Below, in pieces: positions 1-13,626 of a stretch of DNA of 64,000 bases; position 1 is the first letter of the stretch; each line of letters starts with the position of its first letter. Under the pieces are notes generated by a model. The model saw only the letters and a program-made list of their open reading frames with translations. It did no database searches and was not told the DNA's origin. This DNA is from Zanthoxylum bungeanum (Eukaryota; Streptophyta; Magnoliopsida; Sapindales; Rutaceae): NCBI GenBank assembly GCA_019454045.1, contig SKCR01023789.1, positions 124,001 to 188,000 of the forward strand, given 5' to 3'. Position numbers and translations under genes: made by a program.

Positions 1-1099
1 ATGGTGTTCATCATTCTTCCGAGAAGTATATGAGTATTTTACTTAAAAGTTGATTCGATACATGAATAATTAGATCTCGAATCTTTCTATTATGAATAAA
101 AAGATAAAATTCATAAAAGTTATGAATAAATTAATTATTTGATTAAATTCCTTCCGCAGTGCGATGGAATCGTTGGATTGTAGGGGCTGTCCAAAACCCT
201 GAGGTTGATGCAAATTCCTGGCTATGCATGGAGCTGTCCAGTTTTGGTTAAGGCATAGAAGGAATAGGAAAAAATTTCAAGTCCGATCATAAAGCCTAAT
301 CATAGATTTCATTATGCGAAGAGCTTTCCCGTGAAGAGTTCGGGAGATCGACTCTTATACTCTCTCCACTCTCTGCCAATGTTTTTTTTTTTTTACTTAC
401 TTATTTGGGAATTTTATTCCACATATCTGTAAATTCGGAGTTTCCACTATTGTAGTGGTAGTTGTCCAACTTTAGTGTTGGCTTTTATTTTTATTTTTTT
501 AATTTTTGTAGGATATTTTATCTTTTCTTCAACCTATAAAAGGTTTGATGCATGTATATGGGTAAATCCGACATTGGTTGTCAAGGCAGTGATTTGAATT
601 TCTATGGTTCTTTTGTTAGATTTTAAATCTTATTTATATTAAATTGATTACTGGTTTTATGTAAAAAAAAATTTATGTTACGTACACGATTTTCTGTAAC
701 TGTTCAGGAATGTGTGTTCACAAATAATAAAAGAGGTCATAAATTCATACCAGTTTATAAAGATCTCTAGCACCTTTATTTGATTCCAAACCCAACTAGT
801 TGTGAGGAATGAGCAGTATCCAACTTTATGTTGCTAAGTTTTGTCCTAACTAAGTTCGAGTATTAGGATTTCCTAAGTTTATAATCGAACTAAAATGGTT
901 GTGTATATACATCATTATAGTGTTTTTAATTAATGAAATATTTCATTAACCTTTAAAAAAATATAAAATGGGTTGAATTATTATGTTATTTGTATAAGCC
1001 ATGACTTTTATCATTATCAATGTTTCTTTAGACTTGCGTTAAGTGGTTGGCATGTGCACTATGGAACTGGGTTACTTAGGCTTTAAATTTAGTTATTTA
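1..1099. other. AT-rich sequence, nothing recognised
   Basis: I see no gene, terminal repeat or duplicated segment here. It has poly-T runs near 378 and 490 and many stop codons in all frames. It is probably old repeat or intergenic DNA left of the LTR cluster. Confidence 0.5.
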
Positions 1100-3173
1100 T
1101 GTTGGGGTTGGTGGTCTGAGTGTTAATCCATATTGTATTTATGAAATGGTCATGAATATGAGCAATTACGTTTTCCATAATATTACTCAATATATGATTT
1201 AACCTCTTGTCTTTTATGTACATATTTGATCTACTTCATTTTAAATAAAAACTAACTAAGGGTTAAAGATGTATATATTTAGACAAAGATTCAATAATAT
1301 ACAACAGTCATATAGTTAGAATGAGATTTATAATTGACAATGGGAAGTGTTACTACTAGTGGTATAATCTAAAATAAAGTTCTTGTTCGAGATTTACTCA
1401 CATGTATCGATTAGTAAAATCTTTCAGACCAGTACATGTCATATATCAAGATGTGATCTGATGGTTTATCTTAATAAACCAAAAGTCTTGAAAGTCCATA
1501 TAGTCATGTAGGTGTTGATTTCATGAGCACTGAATGATTCACTAGAAGACACCCGAAAGAGTACTTTTTTATCCGTCATGTGTACAGGATCACTTGAAGG
1601 TCCATATAGACATGGAATACAATCTCACATATCACTGATGCCTATGAAGTGTCGATGTTCATGTGTACAGGATCTATCATGTCTGATAAGAGGAGTAGAT
1701 ATCATGATCTATGAGATCTTGATATGTGAGATCGTATTCCATAAATCTCCGACCGAAGTTAATGTTGGAAATTGTTTCTGCTAGTTATTATTGAGAATAT
1801 AAAATATGTGTAGCTGTATGAGTTAAACACATAAGAGATTTGACGGTTTTATCTATATCTCATGTTCAAATCGAACATCTGATGATAGAACGATTATACT
1901 TATGCTTAGACATCGACTTGTATGGTTTAGCACGATTAACTATGGTCATCGTAATTTGCAAGTAGGCAAATAACCGAAATGAAAATGGTTTCTGTGACAG
2001 ATATACCAGAAGCTAGAGAATCCCATTAATAAAGCAAACTTGCAGAACACTAAGGCAATTAGTTACAAATAATATAGATTTTCTTAACTTTACACATGCC
2101 AGGGTATTTTTATATCTAATGTTTATAAATATATTATATATAATTTAACTAGGTACACTTTAGATCCAATTAAATTTTGACACATGTTAATAAATAATTA
2201 TTTAATTAATTAAAATTTAATTAATTTTATAATTATTTATTTATCAGAATATTATAGGAATATTCTTTATACATGTGAAAATGTTTATTTAATTAATTAA
2301 ATTAACTAATTAAATAATGACACTTATTAAAGCTTATTTGATAAGCTTTGATTTGGCTAAGGATTTGATAAAAATAACAAAAATACCCCTATCCTAAAGT
2401 GGATATATTCGGCCATTGTAGAGGGAAAAAAATGTTGATGATGGTTTCGGAGCATTGAAATTGTTCAAAAGAGTGTTAATTTTATGGTTCTTGAGTTATA
2501 AAAAATTCCACTAAAATTGAGAGTGAGGAAACTTTATTTATTCATTTTTTTGATTTAGAAAATTTGATTCTTTTGTTCCATAATTTTACATATGATGTAG
2601 AATATTTTTCTTTCATATTTGGTGTTGAATTTATGTGTTTAATAGCCAAATAATAACATTGACCATGCATGTGTAAATTAATTAGTTTAATTAGTATAAT
2701 TAAGCCTAATTAGGATGTATGACATCAAATTTCCATTTTAGAGTTGCATATACCACTCCATGGTGACCTAAAATTATCTTAGAGTGACCTTATGATGGCG
2801 ACATCTCCATTGGAAAATTTGGATTTGAAATTGCAAGAATTTAGAATTAATTTTTTGGTTAATTTGATTAATTATATAATTCATTCAAAAATACTTAATT
2901 TGAGATGTTATTGATGAAATTATGCATGTTATACTGCGTAAAAAATGCCCAAAATTTTTGGAATTGTTTCAGAAACTTTAAGAAGCGTTTTCATATTTTT
3001 CCATAAATCATAATTTTGGATAAACCGCTGCGACAATGACCCGATCTGGTTCTATAGCTGAATCGACTTACCAATTCTCCCAATCGCCTGGTTAGTCAAA
3101 TCAGTAAATCTAATCATGTGTAAACACGAAAAATATTTACGGAAATTTTACCTCGAGTTACTAATGTGTAATT
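1100..3173 (+). mobile_element. LTR fragment, LARD-like family (copy A)
   Basis: It begins TGTTGGGGTT and its first few hundred bases align by eye with the long LTRs at 11336 and 32608 (shared stretches such as GAGTGT.AATCC, TATGAGCAATT and CCATAATATTA). The right part near 3128-3160 resembles the late part of those LTRs, but no CA end is found before the next LTR begins at 3174. I read it as an LTR truncated or interrupted by copy B. It has no coding capacity. The similarity is seen in the sequence; truncation by copy B is inference. Confidence 0.55.
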
Positions 3174-5633
3174 TGTTCGGGTTGATGCCCAGAACGCCAA
3201 TTTCCTATTGTATTTCCTTATAAATACTATTGTAAACGTTTTATTATTAATAAAATAAGCAGTTTCTGTAATATAATATATCTCTTGATATGGTAAAAAT
3301 GTAATTGACCTTAGAATGATTAGTCATGATGCAGTTTCAAAAGTGTCGCAACTGACATTGAGTTATATCATGACGTTGTCATTCTCAGACAGTTCATGGT
3401 CAATGTTTACACTACTTGGTCAGTAAAGTAAACCCATTGAGACTGATACATATCGTATATTGGAATATTGGATTCCAATGGTTTCTCATGAACCATGAGC
3501 CTTGGAGACTCATTTAGACGTGTATATGTTTATAGCGGATAAACACTGAACGACTCACTGAAGATTCTTAATGGATGGTAAACCAATGTCAATAAGAATC
3601 TTCTCAGGTTGAGTAGCATTTGTGATTCTTCGACTTGAGATACCACTAAGGGCACATGAGACATCTTCCACATAGATGACAGTCACGTCACCGATCTATT
3701 AAGATTAGACCTCCGTCTATTCGTTGGGTGTGGACAGATCCTTAGGGTGTCATGTGTGTGTCAAGATAGGATCCGTTAGTTCTGTGTACAGTGCATAGAT
3801 AGTCCAAATATGATTAGCAATCAGATAAAAACCATGGGCTCGTGGTACACTTTAGAAATAAGTTCTAAGTGTTCTTTTAGAGATTATTAATAGAGACATC
3901 GACAGAATTATCCCTATAGAGATTTAACGTTTACATCTATATCTCTGGGATATATCCGGATAACTTGTATGATTTAGCGAGTTTATCCGTGACAGGTAGG
4001 TAAATTATGGACAAGAAATTGGATTTCGTGACGGATATACCTGAATCTAGAGAGTCTCACTAGTGAAATATACTCGTAAAGCACTAGGGCAACTTATATG
4101 AATAATACTGATTAATTATAAGTCATTTAAAGGTTAAACGAAAAATACATGCAAATGGACCTAATGATCATTTCCTAATTAATGTATATTTGTATTTAAT
4201 GAAAGATTTTATTAAATACACATTAATTAAATTTCAAATTGTGATATTTGACATATATCATAATATATATATATGTATTTGGATATTTAAAGTAAATATA
4301 ATACATATATTTAAAAATAATTATATTAAATAATTATTTAATTATTTAACTGTTAAATAATTAAAGTAATTAAAAAATAAATAACTTTAGTTATGATATT
4401 TTTAGGAGATGACTTTAGTTGCTTTATTTGACTTGTTATAAATCTTTAAATGAAGTAATGGTCATTACACAAGTTGAATTAATGAATTAATTGAAACAAA
4501 AAAAAATCTAGATATTTTATTATTTACTCTAAAATTCGGCCAAGGCTAAAATTGGGAGTATAAATTATTTTGTTTCTTTTTCATTCATATTAGGTTAAGC
4601 CACCAAATATTATAAAGTGAGTTTGAGAGAAAAACGTTTGAAAAACAAAAGAAAAGCTTGAAAAACTTGGATTTTTGCAAGTTTTTCTTAAAATTTTTCT
4701 ATTAGAAAATTATTTCTATGATACTAGGCTTTAACTTATATTACCTAGAATCTTCTCTACTCTTTCAGTTTGTAATTAGATGGTTGGAAACTTGCTTGAA
4801 AAACTTGTTTAAAGCATGAAATTAGTTCATTGGATCTCTTTTGATTATTTGATAATCACGTTGCTATTCTAGAGTTGGTAAGTCACTCATTGATGACCTA
4901 TAATTGTTCTTGAGTTGTTTTATAGTGGTGAGACTTGTTTGGTGTGGTAAAGATTGAATTAAAGTGTTGGATTTAATTAATTTGGTGTAATTTGTCAATT
5001 TGAAGACATTATAAAATTAAGGTTCATAACGCTTTCCAAATTTGGGGGTTTTCATATATGTGATTTATTATGATGTGTATAAGATGCATATTAATTTTTG
5101 GGTTGACTGGATTTGATTTTGACATGTTTTGAACAAAAATGGACCAAATAGCAAAAAATGAAAAATAGTGGACTGTTAGGCAATTTCAGACTTTTTGGGG
5201 TTTTGTTGCAATTTATTTCTGATGTGTTGGACATGTTGGAAATCATTTTAGAATTGATTTAGAATCATTTTGAGGACTAAATCGAACAAAATATAAAGTT
5301 TAGGGGTCAAACGATTATTTTCAAAAAAATATGATTTCTCGAGTTAAATTTCAGTTTTAAAGTATTGGGTAATTAAATAAATAAGTTTATTTAATTAATC
5401 TAAGAAAAATTATTGAAATCAGAAAATTTTGATTTTCCGCATTTCGCTGTATTATCGGACATTCCCCATAAAACCCCTACATAATCACATCTCGCTATTG
5501 GATATCTATACATGACTTATACGAAATACATATACATTAGCGGTATATGATACCGGTTAGTTCACCCGAACAATAAATATTCTAAAATTCAATTTCGTCT
5601 GTCATCGTGCTTCCGTCGCAATTACCCCGAACA
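3174..5633 (+). mobile_element. Long LTR, LARD-like family (copy B)
   Basis: This 2460-bp unit starts TGTTCGGG and ends CCCGAACA, an 8-bp perfect terminal inverted repeat. Internal stretches match the long LTRs at 11336 and 32608, for example the GTCACGTCACC...GATCTATT block near 3684 and the TCTGTGTACAG block near 3780. The flanks TAATT and AGTTA do not match, so I cannot call it a solo LTR with a target duplication. It may be a survivor of a recombined element. No ORF is credible. Confidence 0.65.
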
Positions 5634-5758
5634 AGTTATGAATTAGTTAACAAGCGTGGCGAGATTTGCACTGTCTTCATAATTTGGCCATAACTTTATT
5701 ATCCAATATTCAATTGAGGTGATTTAAGTTGCGTAAGAGAGAATACTCAAAGATATAT

Positions 5759-7552
5759 TGTTAGGTTCTCTAAGAACATTGCCAAGGATCAAATAAGCAT
5801 AAAACATGTGAGTACTCGAAGTAAGATAGCGGAAAAATACTTACAACGATCAGATAAGTGGATGTAGAGAATATAAAAAAATTCCTCTGTGAGAAGTGCT
5901 CCAATATCTTCTTTGATTGTATGATGATAAAGAGCGCCAAGCTTCTCCTTGTATTCCAAACTCTTGGGAATAGTTTCCTTATCACCTTTATAGAATCCTT
6001 TATGTGCTAGCAAGGTTTGATTTTTGAAACAAAATCAATGGAGAAGAACTTGAAGTTCTCGGCCAAGGGAGAAAAGAAAGAGAGGATTTTGTGTTTTGGT
6101 AATTTGGTTTCTAAAACAATTACCACACATTACCAAAAGTCAAACTCAATTTTGGTATATGCTTTACCAAAAGCAAAAAATAAAGTGTTGGAGGGAAAAA
6201 TGCATTTAATGCCTCCAACCACTTCCATCACTCAACTTGACACTTGATGGACAAGTGATGTAAGTTGGTGGGACCTATTTTAATTCAAAATTCAAGTGGC
6301 TTGCTCCACACATTTCGAGCTCGGGTTCGCTTAATCTGATTAAACGAATTTTCCATCGCGATGTAATTAAATCCAATTTAATTAAATAATAGTGCCTCGT
6401 AAAATTATTCCAAAAGTCGCTGGCGAATTAATTCTAAATTAATTCGTTCTCCCGAATTAAAATCCAATTTTAATTTTGCATCGAAATCTAATTTCATTTA
6501 ATACATCGAATATATTATTTATTCGATTAATTCCAAATTAATTGTTCTCTCTCTCCTTATCGAATTTTATCCCAGATAAATTCTTACCGTAATTAATCTC
6601 ATAATAATTTTCTCTCTCTTACAATTAATCCTAGATTAATTCTGTTCGAGTCATACATCATCGGTGAATCTTTGGGAAGCAACCCATGAGATCTCTGGAT
6701 ATGTAGGCAGTAAATCCGGTCGTCGGACTATCCAAATATGTGCGTACCCGGTACCAAATTTATACCGATTTACAAGACATGGTTGGCTTCTAGCAAAGCA
6801 CCGTGCCTACCCAATTCTCCAGAAATATTCTTTAAGGAATATATAATCTTTGTCAGAAGTAGTATACTTAGTATTGCGTATTGCGATCCAGTATCGGATG
6901 TCACATACAAGGCTTGGGGCTGGAATAGTGTATGCCTCGTATGTAGTATATATCGGATCACTAGCAACTGGTCTCTTTAATCGGATAATCATGACCTTGT
7001 CATAGTATCTCGATAGTTGCAATATATGAGAGTACTAGTTCTGTATCCCTGCGTGATCATCATCTCCATATAACTGAAGTGATACTTCCATCTTGACATC
7101 ATACCCAATACACTACGATTCTCAATAAACCTAGAAGAGGCGTACACAGAACCTATTAAAGTCCCGAATGACCAAAACCAAAGCGTATCGTTGTCGCAAG
7201 TATTAGCGATGCAAGTCTCAGTTTAAGACCAAATACACCTACCCTGATTCGAATTCCCATAGACACATAATCATACAATGAGATTCCGAGGGGTTTATCC
7301 AGAGCGAATCTATTTCCATACCATCGGTAAACAGAACCTCATATTACACTTGCATGAGTATCCAATACCCAAATATATGAGAACTATGTCATTACGCTTC
7401 CATAACATGCACAAGTGTAATACTAGTCTATTCCGTATTATCGATGTCCAGTCTCGATAATACTATGACTATGGATATTTAATGATTAACCTTTAGTGGA
7501 TTGATATTGTCTCATATCTTATAATCTGGAACTAATCATAAGGACTTTTATC

Positions 7553-7592
<40 letters not shown>

Positions 7593-7706
7593 GTAATCTA
7601 ATTACAAAATAATAAAATAGCAATTTCCATTATCACATAATTAATTTGTACAAAAATCACAATGTCTTTTATAAATAGTGGCGCTATGGGTCATAATTAT
7701 CCAACA
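5759..7706 (-). repeat. 3' LTR of the minus-strand copia element
   Basis: This 1948-bp LTR starts on the minus strand as TGTTGGATAATTATGACC and ends ...CCTAACA at 5759. Its first part (7390-7706) is repeated at 9152-9445 and, in plus orientation, at 54231-54625. It contains a (TA)n tract at about 7556-7588. Small ORFs inside it show no family resemblance and are treated as noise. Confidence 0.85.
7556..7588. repeat. (TA)n microsatellite
   Basis: A roughly 33-bp alternating TA run inside the copia LTR. The second LTR copy has only a short version (about 9317-9330), so the tract expanded or contracted after insertion. Confidence 0.9.
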
Positions 7707-7720
7707 ATCTCTCACTTGGC
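7707..7720 (-). other. Polypurine tract of the copia element
   Basis: On the minus strand the bases just before the 3' LTR read roughly GGCCAAGTGAGAGAT, directly before TGTTGG. This is the expected place and composition for the plus-strand primer of a copia element. The pol stop codon lies immediately upstream. Confidence 0.7.
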
Positions 7721-9151
7721 CTATAGCCAGTCACTCAAGTATCTAACACCTGAACTATATACATGTCGCTCAAACTTTATCTGAGGAATAGCTTTCGTCA
7801 GCGGATCTGCAATGTTGTCATCTGATACGACCTTCTCGATCTTCACATGACCATGATGTATGATCTCATGAATCAGATGGAAATGTCGAAGAACATAATT
7901 AGATCGTTGATGAGACCGCGGTTCCTTAGCCTAGGCTATAGCCCCGTTGTTGTCACAATATAATGGAACAGACTCAGCTGCTAACAGAACTACTCCTAAT
8001 CCAATTAGGAATTTACGGATCCAAACTACCTCTTTTACTGCTTCAGCTACAACAATATATTTCGCTTCTGTTGTTGAATCGGCAATAGTCTCTTGCTTGG
8101 AAGATGTCCAGCTTACTGCTCCATTTTTCAAACAAAATATGTACCCGGATTGCGACTTACAATCGTCTTTATCTGTTTGGAAACTTACATCAGTATACCC
8201 TGTTACTTCAAGTTCTCCATCTCCATAGATCAAGAAATCATCTTTAGTTCGTCTAAGATACTTAAGGATGTTCTTGATCGCCATCCAGTGACCATCACCT
8301 GGATCGGCCTGATAGTGACTACACATGCTTAAAACATACGAGACATCAGGTCGCATACATATCATGGCATACATGATCGATTCGACTGCCGAAGCGAATA
8401 GGATCTAACTCATGTTGTCTCTCTCATCTTGAATTTAGGACACATGTCCTTAGATAGAGTGACGCCATGTGACACTGGCAAAAGTCCCCTCTTAGACTGA
8501 TCCATGTTGAATCTCTTCAATACTTTATCAATGTACGTGCTCTGGGAGAGTCCAAGCAGCTTTCTAGATCTATCCCGGTAGATCTTTAATCCTAGAATAA
8601 AGGCTACTTCTCCCAGATCTTTCATGGAAAATTTTAATGAAAGCCAAGCTTTCACCGATTGTAGCATGGGAATGTCATTACCAATAAGCAATACATCATC
8701 AACATAAAAGACAATGAATGTTAGTGCGTTCCCACTAACCTTCTTATATACACAAGGATCATCCTCATTTTGAACGAAATCATATTCTTTTATGATCTCA
8801 TCAAAATATTGGTTCCAAGAACGCGATGCTTGCTTCAATCCATAAATGGATCGATTTAACTTACAAACCTTGTTTGCAAGTCTTGGTAATACAAAACCAT
8901 CAGGCTGTTGCAAATAAACATCCTCCAAAAGGTTTCCGTTAAGGAAAGCGGGTTTGACGTCCATCTACCATATCTCATAATCGAAATATGCAGCGATAGG
9001 AAGCATTATCTGAATGGATTTAATTATGGCAACGGGTGAAAAAGTTTCGTCGTAATCAACACCATGTCATTGACGATACCCTTTTGCTACAAGCCTGGTT
9101 TTGTACGTTTGTATGTTGTCATCCATGTCGGTCTTCTTCTTGTGCCGTTAC
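7721..9151 (-). pseudogene. Decayed copia pol: reverse transcriptase and RNase H
   Basis: The minus-strand reading starts inside RT (YKTRLVAKGYRQ, then VDYDETFSPVA) and continues through VKPAFLNGNL, IYGLKQASRSWN and the catalytic FYVDDVLL motif, which is intact. RNase H follows, with GYTDVSFQTD, SGYIFCLKNGAVSW, TEAKYI and YCDNNGAIA, ending ADPLTKAI...YLSDWL and a TAG at 7721-7723. Lesions are stops at about 8970-8980 and 7928-7930, one stop in the YRQ region, and a frameshift near 8395-8410 between the two large open segments. Everything upstream of RT is missing and the break abuts LTR sequence at about 9152. The element lacks its own gag, protease and integrase, so it is inactive. The order of motifs is that of Ty1/copia. 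Confidence 0.9.
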
Positions 9152-9445
9152 GCTTCCATAATACGCACAAGTTCTATACTAGTCTATTCCGTATTTTCGA
9201 TGTCCAATCTCGATAATACTACGACTATGGATATTTAATAATTAAACCTTTAGTGGATTGATACGGTCTCATATCTTATAATCTGGAACTAATCATAAGG
9301 ACTTTTATCATTTATATATATATATATTCAATTAATCTAATTATAAAATGATAAAATGGAAATTTTCATTATCACATAGTTAATTTGTACAAAAACCACA
9401 ATGTCTTTTACAAATAGTGACGCTATGGGTCATAATTGTACAACA
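9152..9445 (-). repeat. 5' LTR fragment of the copia element
   Basis: This matches the first roughly 300 bp of the 3' LTR (7390-7706), starting TGTTGTACAATTATGACCC on the minus strand. It is cut at about 9152, where RT coding sequence begins, which marks one end of the large internal deletion. Confidence 0.85.
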
Positions 9446-9450
9446 TATAT

Positions 9451-9686
9451 AACTTTATAATTCAAGTTAAAGACATATTTAACCTCAATTCTAGTCAAAA
9501 GACATGATTTTATATATACACATACGCACACACGGTTAAGCTGCAGTCTATACTTTACAGTTCACATTCAGCTACGAGACTGAAGATTTTTTTTATCTTT
9601 ATCTGCCTTTACAATCCACATAATGTACACATGAACCTTGTGCTTGACCATATGTGTATATATATAGGTATATATATGTGTGCATA
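9451..9686. other. AT-rich flank, nothing recognised
   Basis: This is sequence between the copia target duplication and the gypsy LTR remnant. It contains short TATATA and CACACA runs only. Confidence 0.5.
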
Positions 9687-10100
9687 TGTTGACGGCTGTT
9701 TTTCATTCCAATGGTAATATGGGAAATTAACCCCTCGAACGATCCTCATTCAACAATGAATTTTTTGTTAGTAGGGAACCAAAAGAAAATTTAGCAAGCA
9801 GACAAGAAAAAAAGATAGAGACAATGATTTATGTGGTTCGTTAGAGGGTGGCTCCCACCTACGTCTACGAGAAAAGATAGTGTATTTTATTACTTGCTCA
9901 GGGTCAAAACCAACTCGAGCTATAAGTGGTGGGGAATACAGGAATTAAAAAAATAAGCACCTCGGGTCTTACAAATCTCTCAGGTGGTCGGAAGCTGACC
10001 TGTTTTCTCTCTCTATAATTAACTCTTAAAGTTTCAATTTCTCCAAAAGACGTGAGATATAAAAATTTTCACCTGACCTAGGTGTCATCCATCTGTTCCA
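9687..10100 (-). repeat. LTR fragment of a minus-strand gypsy remnant (lower copy)
   Basis: Aligns in direct orientation with 35560-35960. Shared stretches include GGTAATATGGGAAATTAAC, TTTATTACTTGCTCAGGGTCAA and ACAAATCTCTCAGGTGG. It is cut at about 10100, where gag sequence begins, so most of the LTR is missing. The left boundary at TGTTGACGG is a guess from the TG dinucleotide; no target duplication is found. Confidence 0.65.
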
Positions 10101-10127
10101 GGTGATAGATACCTGACCCGATGACCT

Positions 10128-11335
10128 ATGCTACCGGTGTTGCCTTGCCCACATGGAATCGTGGTTGATGCATTTCTAGAGGTATCCATTTCTAACCAGG
10201 TCTTTAACCTGCTCATGCAAATCTCCGCAGCTTCTAGTAGCATGTCTCATTGTATTATGATGGGAGAAATATGCCTTGTTGACTCTCTTCTCTACCGGAA
10301 ACCTTCATAGGTCAGGCTCTATCAGTAACCCTTTATCTTGTAATTCCAGAGCTATCTGAGATAATGACATGTTGAGGGCCGTGTAAGTCATGCCCCCGTA
10401 ACACGTGTAACTTGGATTGGAGGACTCCTTCCGGACACTGAGTTGCCCCGATTTACAGGCCTGAATCATTGTCGCCTTGATTCTGGTCATCTTCATCCAT
10501 TGTCACCATCCCGACGGGTTTCTCACCTCGACTCTTTCTTTTCTGAGCTCATTGGGTTATCTTATCCTCATATTCTAACAACACAAACCTCATAGTCTGT
10601 TCCAAAGATGTTGTATAGTCCGGAACTTCTTGAATCCTAAGATGAGATCACAATCTCCTAACCTTTAAAGCCTTTTTAAAACTCTCAAATGCTTTTGGGG
10701 AATTATACACCCCTACTTCTAATATCAAACTATAATATATTGCTAAAAAACATCTTTAGTGGCTCATCATACCGTTACTTCATCATCCTTAATGACCCAA
10801 CTGTCTTCCTTATTATACATGCCATTTGAAATGGCGAACAAAGAATTTCCTTATCTGAGAGACGCTGCCGATACTCCATGGTGTTAGGTTCTTGAACCAT
10901 AAGTTGGCCAGTCCCCCCAAGGTCAATGGTAAAACCTTACAGACTGCTTCCCCGATCATGTCTTGGATCTCCAGTAGCAAGATGAACCTTCAACATGGGA
11001 CTTAGGGTCTGCATTACCCTTGTAGATGTTTATCGCAGGCATGGAGATTCTCATCGGGATCTCTAATTCCAATACCTCTCTGGTGAAGGGGGACGTTATC
11101 TCTACATCTTGATCTTCCCAAGCACCTCCCCACACACTCATCTCATATATTTTCATCTCATGTTGGAACCAGCCCCTTAATAATCCTCGATGTCCTTCTA
11201 CTATCTGCTGGAGGCCTCCTAATAATCTTCTTTCCTGATATGATGTCTTCTTCCTCGTGGGGCTTTAGGATATTGTTCCTCATAATGCCTCATATCGCTC
11301 TCCCTCAAGCAATGGCTATTATTGTATGATTCTGG
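10128..11335 (-). pseudogene. Decayed Ty3/gypsy gag
   Basis: On the minus strand the start of the segment reads SPFTREVLELEIPMRISMPA, IYKGNADPKSH, the capsid-start pattern of Tat-like gypsy gag proteins. Further down in broken frames come a PWSIGSVSQIRKFF-like capsid stretch and a nucleocapsid-side stretch resembling YFSHHNTMRHATRSCGDLH...QVKDLVRNGYL. The frame is interrupted many times. The N-terminal part of the same gag lies beyond the LARD insertion at 35145-35530, so the gene was split by that insertion. Its C-terminal end is joined directly to LTR sequence at about 10100-10128, showing loss of all pol. Assignment to gypsy is fairly sure; Tat lineage is inferred from gag pattern and primer site. 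Confidence 0.7.
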
Positions 11336-13606
11336 TGTTAGGGTTTGTGCACAGAGTGTCAATCCGGATCGTATTTATGTCTGATTCATAAATATGAGCA
11401 ATTCTATTTTCTATAATATTATTACTAATTTAATAGCAGCACTCTTGTCTTTTAGATCGAAATTGAATCTGGTTTAGTGATACATGTATATTAGACAAAT
11501 ACCCTAGGATTTACAAAATAGTACGCAGTTATAACATAATTTGTAATTGACATTGGGAAGTGAACTATTAGATGTATATCCTTAAATAAAGTTCCTGGTC
11601 AAGATTCACTAATGACTGACTGAAAATTTCCTAATAAATGGTACACTACCGTCAATAGGAATCTCCACGAGTTGAGCATAGTGGTCTTTCAACTTGAGAT
11701 GCCACATTGAGATATATGAGTTATCCCTCACACTTTGATGATAGTCACGTCACCTATCTATTTAGATCAGACCTCCGCCTGTTAGTCGGGTGTGCACTGA
11801 TGCTCATGATATCCAGTGCGTATCAAGATATGATTCGTTAGTCTTGTGTACAAGGCATAGGCATCCTCATGTGTTTACGATCCAGTAAATTCATGGTCGT
11901 GGTATAACTTCGGAAATCAGTTCAAAGTGTTATTTAGAGATCATAAATTGAAAGTCAACTATCTTATACCGAACGGATTTGACGTTCTCACTTATATCCC
12001 AGGTATAATAAGGATGGCCTGTGACGGAGGGATTATAAGTATGCAATGATCTCGATTTGCATAGTTTAGCGATATTATCCATGGCCATCATAATTCATGA
12101 GTAGGTGAATTATCGACATGAAATTGGATTTCGTGACGGATAAATCTAAACTTAGAGAGTCTCATAATATGAAGTGTTCTCGTTGAGCACTTGGGCAACG
12201 CGATATGAATAATAAGGATTATTCATTATACTTCATTGGATTAAATGAGTTAATTCGAATCGTTTAATCGGTTAAACGATAACACATGCATAAGGGTATT
12301 TTTGGTCAACATTAATTAATATGTTTTTATATGTGATACAAAATTTAATTTGATACATATTAATTATTTTTCAAATGAGATTTTTACATATGTCATTAGT
12401 ATATGTATTTTTTATTTGAAAAATTAATTGATAAACTTTTTCATAATTGTTATGAAATATGTTTAATTATTATTTGAACACAAGGTATGTTTTTATTAAG
12501 CTAAATGTGTGTGCATCTGATTGGCTATCAAAAAGATTAATATAATTTAATTAGATTAAATTGTAAAAAATGACCATAATACCCCTAAATGACGGCAATG
12601 TAATTTTAAAGAGGGAAATGTTTTCTTCTTCATTTAATCTTCATCAATGGCCGAACCAGTCCTAAAATAAACCATAAGATTTTCTTTGATCAAATCATGA
12701 AGAAATGAAGGAAAAATTCTAGAAAAGGCTTAGCAAAACAAAAGATTAAAGGTAATCTTTTATAACCCTAAGCTTGAAATTTAGTTTCATGTTTTTCTTG
12801 AATTCTTAGAATTTTTCTAGGGTTCCTTAGTTTCTTAAATTTGGGGTTTTTGGTTGTAGTGGGTGAAATTGGAAGTATTGGCATGTGTGAAGTAGACTTT
12901 GGATGGAATTAGTGTAATCTTTGTACAAATTACTCATTTGATGATATGTTTCTATTATAGAGTGTTATGACCACTCTTGCAACACCTAGAATTGTTCATG
13001 GTTGTTCATATGTGGTGACTTGATTTGGTGTTTTGATTAATTAATTTAACCTTGAAAAATTGGATTTAAAGCATGAAAAATCATTATTTCGGTTTCCATC
13101 TCAGATCTGAACAAACTAGAATTCTGTGATGAATTTGATGTCATATAAATGTATTGGATTTGTTTTGGGAGTTTAAAAATTACCGAAAAGTATTTCGGAG
13201 TTGAAATAAGTGAAAACGGTAAAAAAACGATGTTACCGGATGACTTTTGAGCCAATCGAGTAACAGCTATCCAAACAGTGAATTCGTCACTATTCGGACA
13301 GCCCATGAACTTCCCTAACACTATTGGGGCTGACCTGTGCAGCCGCCATAAGTGTTAGGTGGTCGGTTCGGTCAAAAACGTGTTTAAGGCTATTTTACGA
13401 AAAAAAATATTTTTCATAAATATTTCGCGACGTTTCATATATATTTATGTCGTTATTTGATATCGAATAAATAGGTTTAGGTGAAATATGAATAAATTAT
13501 TCATATTAGCTATTGAATAATTTATTCAGTAACTTGAAAAGGATTTAAAATTATGATTTCGCCCGAAACCGCGCTTCCGCCGCGCCCTTCGCCCAAAACC
13601 CTAACA
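11336..13606 (+). repeat. 5' LTR of the LARD-like element
   Basis: Begins TGTTAGGGTTTG and ends AAAACCCTAACA. It lacks about 160 bp present in the 3' LTR (after GGTCAAGATT.ACTAA, near 11615). It contains two conserved inverted repeats near its 3' part (13270-13296 and 13314-13359). The ORF on the minus strand at 13046-13321 has no recognisable family and is not called. Confidence 0.9.
13270..13359. repeat. Two adjacent inverted repeats in the LARD 5' LTR
   Basis: The first pairs TCCAAACAGTGA with TCACTATTCGGA around ATTCG. The second pairs CCTAACACTATTGGGGCTG (13314-13332) with CAGCCGCCATAAGTGTTAGG (13340-13359) across a 7-base loop, with a bulge and two mismatches. Both are also present in the 3' LTR at about 34810-34900. 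Confidence 0.7.
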
Positions 13607-13610
13607 AAAA

Positions 13611-13626
13611 TGGTATCAAAGCAGGT
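13611..13626 (+). other. Primer-binding site of the LARD-like element
   Basis: TGGTATCAAAGCAGG lies four bases after the 5' LTR end and resembles the plant copia initiator-Met primer site TGGTATCAGAGC with one change. It fixes the element as plus strand. Confidence 0.8.

Larger units (their letters stand above)
5759..9445 (-). mobile_element. Truncated Ty1/copia retrotransposon, minus strand
   Basis: Identical 5-bp TATAT duplications flank the element at 5754-5758 and 9446-9450. Reading on the minus strand it has the start of the 5' LTR (9445 to about 9152), then directly the RT part of pol (about 9151-7721), a polypurine tract, and a complete 3' LTR (7706-5759). One deletion removed the rest of the 5' LTR, the primer-binding site, gag, protease, integrase and the start of RT. 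The matching target duplications show this happened within a single insertion. Confidence 0.9.
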